Under the pieces are notes generated by a model, which saw nothing but the letters and a program-made list of their open reading frames with translations, was not told where the DNA came from and made no database searches. Made by a program: the position numbers and the translations under genes. Shown one piece after another: positions 1 to 8,424 of a stretch of DNA of 63,981 nt. Each line of letters starts with the position of its first letter. The first letter of the stretch is position 1. The stretch is taken from the NCBI GenBank assembly GCA_902362705.1, contig CABIXK010000010.1, positions 1-63,981 on the forward strand, read 5' to 3'. This DNA is from Rikenellaceae bacterium (GTDB taxonomy: Bacteria; Bacteroidota; Bacteroidia; Bacteroidales; Rikenellaceae).

Positions 1-55
1 GCGCCCTGCCCCCTCCCGCCGATTTCCAATTTTCCACCTCTATTTTCCGTTTGCC

Positions 56-152
56 TCGACTTTTTCGTATCTTTGGCTGCGCCGAAGATACTGCGCCTCG
101 GAAAAAATGCAAGCGAGCTTGCGTTTTTCACTCGGCTTATTCGTATCTTTGC
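56..152 (+). repeat. 97-bp intergenic promoter/hairpin cassette, copy 1
   Basis: This stretch is about 94% identical (five substitutions and one indel by eye) to the reverse complement of 43690-43785. In order it holds a TATCTTTG box (69-76) inside an inverted repeat (TATCTT-GGC/GCC-AAGATA), a terminator-like hairpin (GCAAGC-GA-GCTTGC followed by T5, about 109-128), and a second TATCTTTG box at 144-151. Both boxes fit the Bacteroidetes -7 consensus TAnnTTTG. The second box ends 23 nt before the start codon of the first gene, so it is probably that operon's promoter. Bases 1-55 show nothing else. Confidence 0.7.
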
Positions 153-174
153 CTGAAAATCCGAGTGGCCGATC

Positions 175-849
175 ATGACTTTCGACATCATAGAAATCCT
201 TTTCCGCGGCATCTGCGTCGGTGTCGCCGCGTCGATCACCGTCGGCCCCGTGGCCGTGCTGTGCATCCAGCGCACGTTGTCGAAGAGCCGCCGCTCGGGC
301 ATCGCCTCGGGGCTGGGCGTGGCCTGCGCCGACACCTTCATGGCGATGGCCGCCTTCTTCTTCTACTCGATCCTCCAGTCCCATATCGAGCAGTACAGCA
401 CGCTGTTGCGCGTCGTGGGGGGCATCTTCGTGGTGATCGTGGGGGTCTACATCTTCTCGCAGAATCCCGTGCCGCAGATCCGCCGCAACCGCGCGGGCAA
501 GACCTCGCTCTGGCAGGACTTCGCCTCGATCTTCGGCATCACGCTGGCCAACTTCATCATCGTCATCCCCTACATCCTCGCCTTCTTCGCCGTGTTCAAG
601 ATCTCGAGCGGCGACGTGGGCGGCGAGGGTTTCGGCGGACTGGTGCGCGCCGTGTTCGTCATCGCGGGCTTCTTCGGGGGCTCGGCGGCGTGGTGGACCC
701 TGCTGGCCTGCGTCATCAGCCTCTTCCGCCGCCGCTTCCGTCCGCGCCATATGCTGACGATCAACCACGTGGCGGGCCTCATCATCGGTATTCTGGGTAT
801 CTATACCATTCTTTCCACCTTCTTCGATATTTTCCCCAATGTCCACTGA
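175..849 (+). CDS. LysE/RhtB-family amino-acid exporter
   Basis: This is a 224-residue inner-membrane protein with about six hydrophobic segments. The N-terminal half has the family signature: a polar-glycine first helix (ASITVGPVAVLCIQ, about residues 19-32), then a basic loop (SKSRRSG) and a second glycine-rich helix. LysE/RhtB proteins export amino acids or related small metabolites by proton exchange; the substrate here cannot be predicted. It is the first gene of a tight plus-strand run, and cmk begins inside its last codons (11-nt overlap). The promoter is probably the TATCTTTG box just upstream. The loop between helices 3 and 4 is longer and more basic than in many family members. Confidence 0.85.
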   Translation: MTFDIIEILFRGICVGVAASITVGPVAVLCIQRTLSKSRRSGIASGLGVACADTFMAMAAFFFYSILQSHIEQYSTLLRVVGGIFVVIVGVYIFSQNPVPQIRRNRAGKTSLWQDFASIFGITLANFIIVIPYILAFFAVFKISSGDVGGEGFGGLVRAVFVIAGFFGGSAAWWTLLACVISLFRRRFRPRHMLTINHVAGLIIGILGIYTILSTFFDIFPNVH

Positions 850-1537
850 CCGCAAGATCATCATCGCCGTCGACGGCTACTCGTCGTGCGGCAAGAGCAC
901 CTTCGCCAAGGCCATCGCCGCGCGCCTGGGTTATATCTTCATCGACACGGGCGCCATGTACCGCGCCGTCACGCTCCATGCGCTCGACCGCGGCGCCATC
1001 CGTTCGGGCGTGGTCGACGAGGAGGCGGTCTGCCGTCTGCTCGACTGTATCGACATCTCCTTCCGCTACAACCCCGAGCGCGGGGCCAGCGACATCTACG
1101 TCGACGGCGGCCTGGCCGAGGGGCGCATCCGCTCGCTCGAGGTGAGCAACTGCGTGAGCGCCGTGAGCGCCATCGCGGCCGTGCGGGCCAAGCTGGTGGC
1201 CATGCAGCAGGAGATGGGCCGCCGCCGCGGGGTGGTCATGGACGGGCGCGACATCGGCACGGCGGTCTTCCCCGACGCCGAGCTCAAGCTCTTCATGACG
1301 GCCGACCCGGCCGTGCGCGCCCGGCGCCGCTACGACGAGCTGCGGGCCAAGGGGCAGGAGGTGTCGCTGGAGGAGATCGAGCGCAACGTCGTCGAGCGCG
1401 ACCGCGCCGATACCACGCGCACCGTCTCGCCGCTGCGCCGTGCCGACGATGCGATCGTGCTGGACAACAGCCATATGACCGTCGACGAGCAGATGGAGTG
1501 GTTCATGGAAAAATACCGCGCGGCGGTCGGGAAATAA
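839..1537 (+). CDS. cmk: Cytidylate kinase
   Basis: Cytidylate kinase phosphorylates CMP and dCMP to the diphosphates with ATP in the cytoplasm (pyrimidine salvage). The 232 residues match the usual length. A Walker A P-loop GYSSCGKST lies at residues 13-21, followed by the substrate motif DTGAMYRAVT near 37-46. The family signature GRDIGTAVFPDAELK is near 140-154, and the lid contains RARRRYDEL. The start overlaps the LysE-type gene by 11 nt and ispH follows after 12 nt, so translational coupling is likely. cmk next to ispH is a common Bacteroidetes arrangement. Nothing unusual is seen. Confidence 0.97.
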   Translation: MSTDRKIIIAVDGYSSCGKSTFAKAIAARLGYIFIDTGAMYRAVTLHALDRGAIRSGVVDEEAVCRLLDCIDISFRYNPERGASDIYVDGGLAEGRIRSLEVSNCVSAVSAIAAVRAKLVAMQQEMGRRRGVVMDGRDIGTAVFPDAELKLFMTADPAVRARRRYDELRAKGQEVSLEEIERNVVERDRADTTRTVSPLRRADDAIVLDNSHMTVDEQMEWFMEKYRAAVGK

Positions 1538-1549
1538 GGGGCGCGACGC

Positions 1550-2422
1550 ATGCTGATCGAGATCGACGATAAATCGGGCTTCTGTTTCGGCGTCGTGCGG
1601 GCCATCGGCGAGGCCGAGCGGGCGCTCGCCTCGGGCGGCACGGTCTACTCGCTCGGCGACATCGTCCACAACCGCGTGGAGGTGCAGCGCCTGGAGCGTC
1701 TGGGGCTGAAGACCGTCACCCACGCCGACCTGCCGCGGCTGGCCGGCTGCCGCCTCTTCATCCGGGCCCATGGCGAGCCCCCGACGACCTACGCCGCGGC
1801 CCGCGCGCTGGATATCGAGGTGATCGACGCCACCTGCCCGGTGGTCGCGCGCCTGCAGCAGCGGGTGGTCGAGGCCCACGCCGCCATGCGCGCCTGCGGC
1901 GGCCAGGTGGTGATCCTCGGCAAGCGGGGCCACGCCGAGGTGGTGGGGCTCACGGGGCAGGTCGACGACCCGACGATCGTCGTCGAGGGGGTTGCCGATC
2001 TGGAGGCGATCGACTTCGCGCGCCCCGTCCATTTCCTGTCGCAGACCACGCAGAGCCTCGCCCTCTTCGACGAGCTGGGGGCCGAGATGCGGCGCCGGGC
2101 CGCCGATCCCGCGGCCGTGACGCTCGACGACACCATCTGCCGCCGCGTCTCGGGCCGCGAGCGCCATCTGGAGCAGTTCGCCGCCCGCTTCGACCGCGTG
2201 CTGTTCGTCGCGGGCCGCAAGTCGTCGAACGGCCGCGTCCTCTCGGAGGTGTGCCGGCGGGCCAACGCCGCGACGCTGCTGGTCGAGGAGCCCTCGGAGG
2301 TCGACCCCGCATGGCTCCGGGGCGCCGCGTCGGTGGGCATCTGCGGCGCCACGTCGACCCCCCGCTGGCTGATGCAGGAGGTGGCCGACCGCGTCGCGCA
2401 AATCGTAGAAAACAACAACTAA
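1550..2422 (+). CDS. ispH: 4-hydroxy-3-methylbut-2-enyl diphosphate reductase
   Basis: This is the last enzyme of the MEP isoprenoid pathway. It reductively dehydroxylates HMBPP to IPP and DMAPP using a [4Fe-4S] cluster. The three cluster cysteines are C12 (GFCFGV), C96 (DATCPVV) and C197 (DDTICRRVSGRE). HGEPP at 74-78 and the GHAEV motif with the proton-donor Glu at 130 are also present. Length is 290 residues, close to the usual 280-320. It lies between cmk and a small membrane protein in the same operon. The presence of ispH agrees with the polyprenyl synthase gene later in the window: this organism makes isoprenoids by the MEP route. Confidence 0.97.
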   Translation: MLIEIDDKSGFCFGVVRAIGEAERALASGGTVYSLGDIVHNRVEVQRLERLGLKTVTHADLPRLAGCRLFIRAHGEPPTTYAAARALDIEVIDATCPVVARLQQRVVEAHAAMRACGGQVVILGKRGHAEVVGLTGQVDDPTIVVEGVADLEAIDFARPVHFLSQTTQSLALFDELGAEMRRRAADPAAVTLDDTICRRVSGRERHLEQFAARFDRVLFVAGRKSSNGRVLSEVCRRANAATLLVEEPSEVDPAWLRGAASVGICGATSTPRWLMQEVADRVAQIVENNN

Positions 2423-2434
2423 ACCCATCCTTCC

Positions 2435-2908
2435 ATGTCCCGTTACTTCATCCGCTGCGCAAAATATTTCGTCGCCCTCTGCGTTCTCTGTACGGCGCTC
2501 GTGGCGTTCAACCTCTCGTCGGGCTGGGCGCGCCTCTCGCTCGACGAGACCCTCTACGTGATGTTCCGCACCCCGCGCGGGCTGCTGCTGCCGGCGATGG
2601 TGGTGGTGCTCTCGCTCCTCTACCCGCTCTTCGGCTTCACGGCCCGGCGCATCGAGGGCGACGTGGAGGAGGACCGCGAGCAGATCGAGACGGCGCTGCG
2701 CGCCTCGGGCTTCGAGCCGGCGGGCGCGGGCGACGGTGTGCTCCGCTTCCGGGCCTCGGGCTTCGTCCGCCGCCTCGCGATGCTCTTCGAGGACGAGGTG
2801 TGCGTGTCGCAGTACGGGCAGTGGATCGTCGTGGAGGGCAACCGCCGCGGCGTGGCCCGCGCAGCCTACCGGCTCGACTCCTATTTAAGTATGAAACGAC
2901 ATGGTTAG
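2435..2908 (+). CDS. Small two-helix membrane protein, unknown function
   Basis: This 157-residue protein is not recognised. It has two hydrophobic segments (about 7-27 and 49-66), then a soluble C-terminal half with an acidic helix (EGDVEEDREQIE) and alternating beta-type residues ending near the C-terminus. The topology suggests a small inner-membrane anchor with a cytoplasmic domain. It sits between ispH and the CtpA-type protease, overlapping the latter by 8 nt, so the two are probably co-translated. A role linked to the protease is possible, but the evidence is positional only. Coding character is good (G/C third positions) and it starts at ATG. Confidence 0.8.
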   Translation: MSRYFIRCAKYFVALCVLCTALVAFNLSSGWARLSLDETLYVMFRTPRGLLLPAMVVVLSLLYPLFGFTARRIEGDVEEDREQIETALRASGFEPAGAGDGVLRFRASGFVRRLAMLFEDEVCVSQYGQWIVVEGNRRGVARAAYRLDSYLSMKRHG

Positions 2909-4565
2909 AAAGAGCTTCCGCTACTTCGCCGCGGCCCTTGCGGGGGCCGTCGCCGCGCTGCTTCTCGCCGGGGCGGCGCGCAACGATTTCGGGCTGGGCC
3001 GCAACATGGAGATCGTGGTCAACATGATGCGGGTCCTGGCGCAGAAATACGTCGATCCGATCGACCCCGACCGCCTGATGGAGGGTGCCGCGGCCGGCAT
3101 GGTCCGCGACCTGGACCCCTACACCGAGTTCTTCTCGGAGGAGGGGTCGCAGGACTTCGAGTTCCTCACCACGGGCAAGTACGGCGGCGTGGGCTCGCTC
3201 ATCCGCCAGAAGGACGACTACGTGCGCATCGCCCAGCCCTATGCCGGCTCGCCGGCCGACCGCGCGGGGCTGAAGATCGGCGACCGCATCCTCGCGATCG
3301 ACGGAAAGGATGCCGCGGGCTTCACCACCGAGCAGGTCTCCCGGGCGCTCAAGGGCGAGCCGGGCAGCAAGGTGCGGGTGAAGGTCCGCACCCTCTACGG
3401 CGAGGAGCGCGAGGTGGTGCTCACGCGCGAGCGGATCGCCATTCCCGGCGTGCCCTACGCCGGATGGCTGGCCGACGGCGTAGGCTACATCCGCCACAGC
3501 GACTTCACGGAGGGGTGCGGCGAGGAGATGCGCCGTGCCATCGACCGCCTCCGCGCCGAGGGCGAGCTGCGGGGTCTGGTGCTCGACTACCGCTCCAACG
3601 GGGGCGGCATCATGCAGGAGGCGGTGAAGATCCTCTCGTTCTTCCTGCCCCGCGATACGGAGGTGCTCACCACGCGCGGCCGCGCCGCCGACTCGCACCG
3701 CAGCTACCGCACCGCCGCCGAGCCGCTGCTGCCCGACGTGCCGCTGGCCGTGCTGGTCGACGGCAACACCGCCTCGGCCTCGGAGATCGTGGCCGGAGCC
3801 CTTCAGGACCTCGACCGCGCGGTGGTCATCGGCCGCCGCAGCTACGGCAAGGGGCTCGTGCAGTCGCCCGAGCCGCTGGGCTACAACACCATGGTCAAGC
3901 TCACCACGGCCAAATACTATATCCCTTCGGGCCGCTGCATCCAGGCCGTCGACTACTCCCGCTCGCAGGAGGGCTCGGTGCGCGAGGTGCCCGACTCGCT
4001 CGTCTCGGAGTTCGCCACGCGCGCCGGCCGCAAGGTCTACGACGGGGGCGGCATCATGCCCGACATCCGCACCGAGCGCGAGTGGGTGAGCCGCTTCGCC
4101 GCCACGCTCTATGCGCTGGGCTTCATCGAGGACTTCGGCGACGAGTACATGCAGCGCCACCGCGACGAGCAGATCGACATCGGAACGTTCGCCCTCTCCG
4201 ACGAGGAGTACGAGGCCTTCAAGCGCTTCATGCAGGACAAGGAGGTGCCCTACGAGTCGGACACGCGCCGGGCGCTCAAGCTGCTCGAGGAGGCGGCCGA
4301 GAAGGACCGCTTCGCCGAGCTCAAGGATCGCTTCGCCCAGATGGAGGCGGCGCTGGAGGATGACACGGCCTCCAACCTCGAGACCTACCGCCGCGAGGTG
4401 GTCGAGGCGATCGAGAACGACATCGTGCTGCGCCACGCCTACGCCGCGGGGCTGATCGCCCGCTCGCTGGTCGACGACAGGGAGGCGGCGCGCGCCGTGG
4501 AGGTGCTGCGCGACAGCGCCGAGTACGCCCGCATCACCCGCGAGCAGGACACCCCGCGCAAATAA
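2901..4565 (+). CDS. S41-family carboxy-terminal processing protease
   Basis: This is a CtpA/Prc-type periplasmic protease that trims exposed C-termini. An N-terminal signal or anchor helix spans about residues 8-25. A PDZ domain follows (about 90-165, with AGSPADRAGLKIGDRI). The S41 domain carries the catalytic serine in TASASE (290-295) and the lysine in RSYGKG (K317), plus GLVLDYRSNGGG. After about residue 390 there is a charged helical tail typical of longer Bacteroidetes members. Length 554 is normal for them. It overlaps the upstream membrane-protein gene by 8 nt and lies 9 nt before the histidine kinase. The substrate is unknown. Confidence 0.93.
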   Translation: MVRKSFRYFAAALAGAVAALLLAGAARNDFGLGRNMEIVVNMMRVLAQKYVDPIDPDRLMEGAAAGMVRDLDPYTEFFSEEGSQDFEFLTTGKYGGVGSLIRQKDDYVRIAQPYAGSPADRAGLKIGDRILAIDGKDAAGFTTEQVSRALKGEPGSKVRVKVRTLYGEEREVVLTRERIAIPGVPYAGWLADGVGYIRHSDFTEGCGEEMRRAIDRLRAEGELRGLVLDYRSNGGGIMQEAVKILSFFLPRDTEVLTTRGRAADSHRSYRTAAEPLLPDVPLAVLVDGNTASASEIVAGALQDLDRAVVIGRRSYGKGLVQSPEPLGYNTMVKLTTAKYYIPSGRCIQAVDYSRSQEGSVREVPDSLVSEFATRAGRKVYDGGGIMPDIRTEREWVSRFAATLYALGFIEDFGDEYMQRHRDEQIDIGTFALSDEEYEAFKRFMQDKEVPYESDTRRALKLLEEAAEKDRFAELKDRFAQMEAALEDDTASNLETYRREVVEAIENDIVLRHAYAAGLIARSLVDDREAARAVEVLRDSAEYARITREQDTPRK

Positions 4566-4574
4566 TCTTCAGGG

Positions 4575-5750
4575 ATGAAACTCAGCCGCGCACTTTTCTC
4601 GTTCCGCCACCGCGTGGTGGTGATCTTCGTGGGGGTGGCCCTCGGAGCGCTCTCGCTGCTCTACACCAACAACATGGCCCACCGCCTCAAGGAGAAGGAG
4701 CAGCACGACGTGGTGCTGTGGGCCCACGCCATGGAGCGCGTCAACCGCGACGCGCAGGGGGGTGCGCTGGAGGATCCGCTGGTCCATGACCTGATCTCCA
4801 ACAACAACAACATCCCCTTCATCATCACCAACCAGGATCTGGAGGTGCTCGAGTCGCACCTGGTGCCCGACCGCATCATCGACCACCCCGACCTGCTGCG
4901 GCGCCAGATCGAGCGCTTCACCGAGGAGAATCCGCCCCTGCCGGTGCGCTTCTGGTGGAGCGCCGACCACTACCACATCATCTTCTACGGCAAGTCGCGG
5001 CTGCTCAAGTCGCTCTACTACTTCCCCTACGTGCAGCTGCTGGTCATCACCGTCTTCGTCGTGCTGGGCTTCATCGCCTTCCGCTCGTCGAAGCACGACG
5101 AGCAGAATCGCGTGTGGATCGGTCTGGCCAAGGAGACGGCCCACCAGCTGGGTACCCCCACCTCGTCGCTGCTGGGGTGGATCGAGTACCTGCGCACGCA
5201 GCAGGTCGACCAGTCGGCCGTGGAGGAGATGCAGAAGGATCTGACGCACCTGATGAAGATCGTCGACCGCTTCTCGAAGATCGGCTCCGAGACGCCGCTC
5301 ACCCCGGCCAACATCAACGAGGTGGTGGGCGAGTCGGTGATGTACTTCCGCAAACGCATCCCGCGCAACGTGACGCTCGACTACAACGGTCTGGCCATCG
5401 CGCCGGTGCAGGCGTCGATCAACGCCGCGCTGTTCGAGTGGGTGGTCGAGAACCTCATGAAGAACTCGCTCGACGCCCTGCAGGGTCACGGGGCGATCGA
5501 CGTGCGCATCTCGTCGGACGACAAGCACGTGATGATCGACGTGAAGGACACCGGCAAGGGGATCCCCAAGGGCAACTGGAAGCGCATCTTCGAGCCCGGA
5601 TTCACCACCAAGACCCGCGGCTGGGGGCTGGGGCTCTCGCTCTCGCGCCGCATCGTCGAGGAGTACCACCAGGGGCGCATCGCCGTCGTCGACTCGGAGA
5701 TCGGCCGCGGCACCACCATCCGCATCACCCTCAAACGTACCTTCGCCTGA
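4575..5750 (+). CDS. Membrane sensor histidine kinase without a linked response regulator
   Basis: The protein has 391 residues. Transmembrane helices at about 14-31 and 150-169 flank a periplasmic sensor domain of some 120 residues. No HAMP or PAS domain is obvious. The phosphoacceptor H-box is AKETAHQLGTP (His190). The ATPase domain has an N-box (ENLMKNSLDAL), a G1 box (DTGKGIP), an F-box (FEPGFTT) and a G2 box (GLGLSLS). No response-regulator gene occurs in this window, so it is an orphan kinase here. Its stop TGA overlaps the next start ATG by one base, indicating coupling to the DUF4271 gene. The signal is unknown. Confidence 0.92.
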   Translation: MKLSRALFSFRHRVVVIFVGVALGALSLLYTNNMAHRLKEKEQHDVVLWAHAMERVNRDAQGGALEDPLVHDLISNNNNIPFIITNQDLEVLESHLVPDRIIDHPDLLRRQIERFTEENPPLPVRFWWSADHYHIIFYGKSRLLKSLYYFPYVQLLVITVFVVLGFIAFRSSKHDEQNRVWIGLAKETAHQLGTPTSSLLGWIEYLRTQQVDQSAVEEMQKDLTHLMKIVDRFSKIGSETPLTPANINEVVGESVMYFRKRIPRNVTLDYNGLAIAPVQASINAALFEWVVENLMKNSLDALQGHGAIDVRISSDDKHVMIDVKDTGKGIPKGNWKRIFEPGFTTKTRGWGLGLSLSRRIVEEYHQGRIAVVDSEIGRGTTIRITLKRTFA

Positions 5751-6829
5751 TGCCCGACACGGTGACATACCTCCGCCCGGCGGCAGTAGCCGACAGCGTG
5801 GCCGGCACTGCCGGGGGCGCTGTTGCGGGATCCGCTGCTGCTCCCGCTGCGGGTCGGCCGGCCGTGCGCCCCGCAGCCTCCGCCGTGCGCCCCGCAGCCT
5901 TCGCCGTGCGCCCCGCAGCCGACAGCACGTCGTCCGCGTCGCTCGTCCCGGCCCCTGCCGGCAGCGCGGCTGCTGTGGCGTCGGCGCCCGCCCGCGATAC
6001 GCTTGCCCCCTTCGGCGGAGCCCTCTGCCCCGATCCTGCGGCCGATCCCGCGGCGGATGCCCGGGCCGCCTGGCGCACGGTCGACGCCGCGGAGCTCTAC
6101 GGCGCACAGTCGGCCGCCGTCGCCGCACCCGGACCCCGCGCCGGGGAGCGCGCGTCGCTGGTGCGCAACGCCGCCTTCGAGGGGGCCGTGCTGCTGCTCG
6201 CGGGGCTCTATGTCATGCTGCTCTACCGCCATCTGGGCGACGTGCGCAGCCTCCTGAGCCGCATTTCGCGCGACACGGCATCGGTCGAGCGCCTGGCCGA
6301 GGACCCGGGCCGCAGCGGTTTCGGGCGTTTCCTGCGCGTGGCCGCCGCCATCGGGCTGCTCTTCGCCGGCATCGCCGTGGTGAAGGGGGCCGACGAGCTC
6401 GTGCCGCCCCACCGCGCGGCAGCCCTCGCCCCGATGGCCGTCGCGGCGCTGCCGGGGCTCGCCACGCTCCTCTGCGCCCTGGTGGCGGGGTTCCGCATCG
6501 CGGCGCTGCGCATCGCCGGGGCCGTCACGCGCACGCAGCCCTTCGTGGGGCAGCTGCTGCTCGTCGGGCGTATCTACTTCGCCCTGGCGGTGCTCTTCGC
6601 CGTGCCCCTCGTGACGCTCTACGCCCTCTGTCCGCGGGGCGGGGGAAGCCTCTGGCTCTGCCTCGCGGCGGGGGCCCTCGCCGTCACCTCGATGCTCTAC
6701 CTGCGCGAGTCGCTGCATCTGTTTATTGGTAAAAAAATTTCGATTTTGCATTGGTTTTTGTACCTTTGCGCCGTGGAAATCTTCCCCGTCAGTTTCGTGT
6801 GGCTGCTTTTGGCGGGGAGTTCGCAATGA
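5750..6829 (+). CDS. DUF4271 family membrane protein
   Basis: This is a 359-residue integral membrane protein. The N-terminal 120 residues are low-complexity Ala/Pro, including a threefold 21-base repeat (5861-5920) that encodes AVRPAAS/AVRPAAF/AVRPAAD. The remainder has about seven to eight hydrophobic helices. The family is Bacteroidetes-specific and of unknown function, and it characteristically precedes a uroporphyrinogen-III-synthase-like gene, as here. The ATG overlaps the kinase stop by one base. The last 110 bases are AT-rich compared with the rest and contain a promoter-like box for the downstream genes. Family assignment rests on context plus the C-terminal pattern. Confidence 0.78.
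   Translation: MPDTVTYLRPAAVADSVAGTAGGAVAGSAAAPAAGRPAVRPAASAVRPAAFAVRPAADSTSSASLVPAPAGSAAAVASAPARDTLAPFGGALCPDPAADPAADARAAWRTVDAAELYGAQSAAVAAPGPRAGERASLVRNAAFEGAVLLLAGLYVMLLYRHLGDVRSLLSRISRDTASVERLAEDPGRSGFGRFLRVAAAIGLLFAGIAVVKGADELVPPHRAAALAPMAVAALPGLATLLCALVAGFRIAALRIAGAVTRTQPFVGQLLLVGRIYFALAVLFAVPLVTLYALCPRGGGSLWLCLAAGALAVTSMLYLRESLHLFIGKKISILHWFLYLCAVEIFPVSFVWLLLAGSSQ
6761..6768 (+). promoter_or_regulatory. Putative internal promoter (-7 box) inside the DUF4271 gene
   Basis: TACCTTTG fits the TAnnTTTG -7 consensus. It lies in an abruptly AT-rich patch (6721-6780) within GC-rich coding sequence, about 85 nt before the hemD-like start. It would give the hemD-rnpA-yidD group its own transcript. 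Confidence 0.45.
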
Positions 6830-6854
6830 ATCGTAAATCTTAAAGTCTGCTAAT

Positions 6855-7718
6855 TTGGAAGTGAGGAACATCCTGGTGTCGCAGCCGCGGCCCGCCATCG
6901 TCGAGAAGTCGCCCTTTTACGAGCTCTCACGCAGTCGTCGTATCGAGATCGCCTACAAGCCCTTCATCCGCGTCGAGGGCGTATCGCTCAAGGAGTTCCG
7001 TTCGCAGCGGGTGGAGATTCTGACCCACACGGCCGTGATTTTCACCTCGCGCACCACCGTCGACAGCTTCTTCCACATCTGCGAGGAGGCCCGCATCACG
7101 GTCCCCGAGACCATGAAGTACATCTGCCAGACCGAGGCCGTGGCGCTCTACCTGCAGAAGTACATCGTCTACCGCAAGCGCAAGATCTCGTTCGCCGACG
7201 GTACTTTCAATTCGCTCATCGAGCTCATCGTCAAGCACAAGGAGGAGAAGTTCCTGCTCGCGCTGAGCGAGCCTCACAAGCCCGAGCTTCCCGAGACACT
7301 GGCCAAGCTCAAGCTGCCGGTCGACCCGGTGATCCTGGCGCGCACGGTAGCCGCCGATCTGGACGAGTTCTCGCCCTCGGACTACGACCTGCTGGCCCTC
7401 TATTCGCCTACCGACGTGAAGACGCTGGTGGCCAAGTTCGACAGCGCGTCGCTCCCCCCGGTAGCCGTCTTCGGCGACGCCACGCTCCGCACGGCCAACC
7501 ACGAGGGGCTGGTCGTCGTGGCCGCGGCGCCGACCCCCGCGGCCCCCTCGATGGTCAAGGCCATCGACCTGCTGCTCGACAAGCTGGGCCGCGGCGAGGA
7601 GCCCGAGCCCGTGGCGGCGAGCGACGATCCCGACAAGGAGGAGTTCATCCGCAGCCAGCAGCACAAACTGCTCAAGAAGAGCCGGGCGCGCCGTCCCTCC
7701 GACGCTTCCCGCAAATAG
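6855..7718 (+). CDS. hemD: Uroporphyrinogen-III synthase family protein
   Basis: A HemD-fold protein of 287 residues. The N-terminus (NILVSQPRP, then EKSPF) matches the Bacteroidetes branch of the family. Later parts contain VIFTSRTTVDSFF (about 61-73) and an SPTDVKTL motif (about 184-191) in the position of the second-domain substrate loop. Uroporphyrinogen-III synthase closes hydroxymethylbilane to uroporphyrinogen III in haem synthesis. This family is poorly conserved, and no other haem genes are nearby, so catalytic function is inferred. The start is TTG at 6855 or the in-frame GTG at 6861; no ATG fits. A C-terminal basic tail (KKSRARR) is present. Confidence 0.82.
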   Translation: MEVRNILVSQPRPAIVEKSPFYELSRSRRIEIAYKPFIRVEGVSLKEFRSQRVEILTHTAVIFTSRTTVDSFFHICEEARITVPETMKYICQTEAVALYLQKYIVYRKRKISFADGTFNSLIELIVKHKEEKFLLALSEPHKPELPETLAKLKLPVDPVILARTVAADLDEFSPSDYDLLALYSPTDVKTLVAKFDSASLPPVAVFGDATLRTANHEGLVVVAAAPTPAAPSMVKAIDLLLDKLGRGEEPEPVAASDDPDKEEFIRSQQHKLLKKSRARRPSDASRK

Positions 7719-7726
7719 TCAGCGCC

Positions 7727-8098
7727 ATGCCCGATCGTTCGCTCCCCCGCAGTGAGCGGCTCCGCTCGCTCGGAGCCGTGCGCAGGCTCTTCGAGAGCGG
7801 CGAGAGCGGCTTCGTCTTCCCCTTCCGCTACGTGTGGTACGCCGAGCCCGACGCCGAGCGTTCGGTCGAGGTGCTCGTCTCCGTGCCCAAGAAGTTCCAC
7901 AAGCGGGCCAACCGCCGCAACCTGCTGCGCCGCCGTACCAAGGAGGCCTACCGCCTCGCGAAGGAGCGGCTCACGGCGGGCGAGGCGGCGGTCAACGTCG
8001 ACCTGGCGCTCGTCTACTCCTCGAAGGAGGTGCTTCCCTACAAAACCATCGACCATGCCGTCCGCCGGATCCTGGAGACCGTCGCCGGGCGCCTTTAG
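7727..8098 (+). CDS. rnpA: Ribonuclease P protein component
   Basis: This is the protein subunit of RNase P, which helps the catalytic RNA mature tRNA 5' ends. The 123 residues carry the RNR signature region [18 protein letters not shown] followed by KEAYRL, and the usual N-terminal [10 protein letters not shown]. It starts 8 nt after the hemD-like gene and its 3' end overlaps yidD by 44 nt. The rnpA-yidD pair is classical, but here rpmH, often adjacent, lies 36 kb away. No rnpB RNA was recognised in the window. Confidence 0.96.
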   Translation: MPDRSLPRSERLRSLGAVRRLFESGESGFVFPFRYVWYAEPDAERSVEVLVSVPKKFHKRANRRNLLRRRTKEAYRLAKERLTAGEAAVNVDLALVYSSKEVLPYKTIDHAVRRILETVAGRL

Positions 8099-8315
8099 GC
8101 GTGCGGCCGCCTGGCCCCTGGTCGCCCTGGTGCGCCTCTACCAGCTCTGCATCTCGCCCCTCACGCCCGCGTCGTGCCGCTTCACGCCCACCTGCTCGCA
8201 GTATGCCCTCGAGGCGCTGCGCCGCCACGGGCCGCTGCGGGGCGGGTGGCTCACGCTGCGGCGCCTCGCCCGCTGCCATCCGTGGGGCGGCAGCGGCTAC
8301 GACCCCGTGCCGTGA
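8055..8315 (+). CDS. yidD: Membrane protein insertion efficiency factor YidD
   Basis: A short protein (86 residues from ATG 8055) with the hallmark YidD pattern: an amphipathic hydrophobic N-terminus ([15 protein letters not shown]), then [15 protein letters not shown], then [17 protein letters not shown]. YidD aids YidC-dependent insertion of membrane proteins at the cytoplasmic face. The reading frame lies in a different phase over the end of rnpA. No in-frame start exists after the rnpA stop before the conserved part, so the overlapping ATG is the best choice. The first dozen residues are atypical and could be untranslated if a non-canonical start is used. Confidence 0.93.
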   Translation: MPSAGSWRPSPGAFRRAAAWPLVALVRLYQLCISPLTPASCRFTPTCSQYALEALRRHGPLRGGWLTLRRLARCHPWGGSGYDPVP

Positions 8316-8424
8316 ACGAGGGGGTGCCGACCCGCCTTGCCTCGCTGCGCTGACCGCCCTGCTGCGCTGACGGTCTCCGCCGAATCGCTCTGCCTCGCTG
8401 CCCCGACCCAACCCCAAGCAACCG

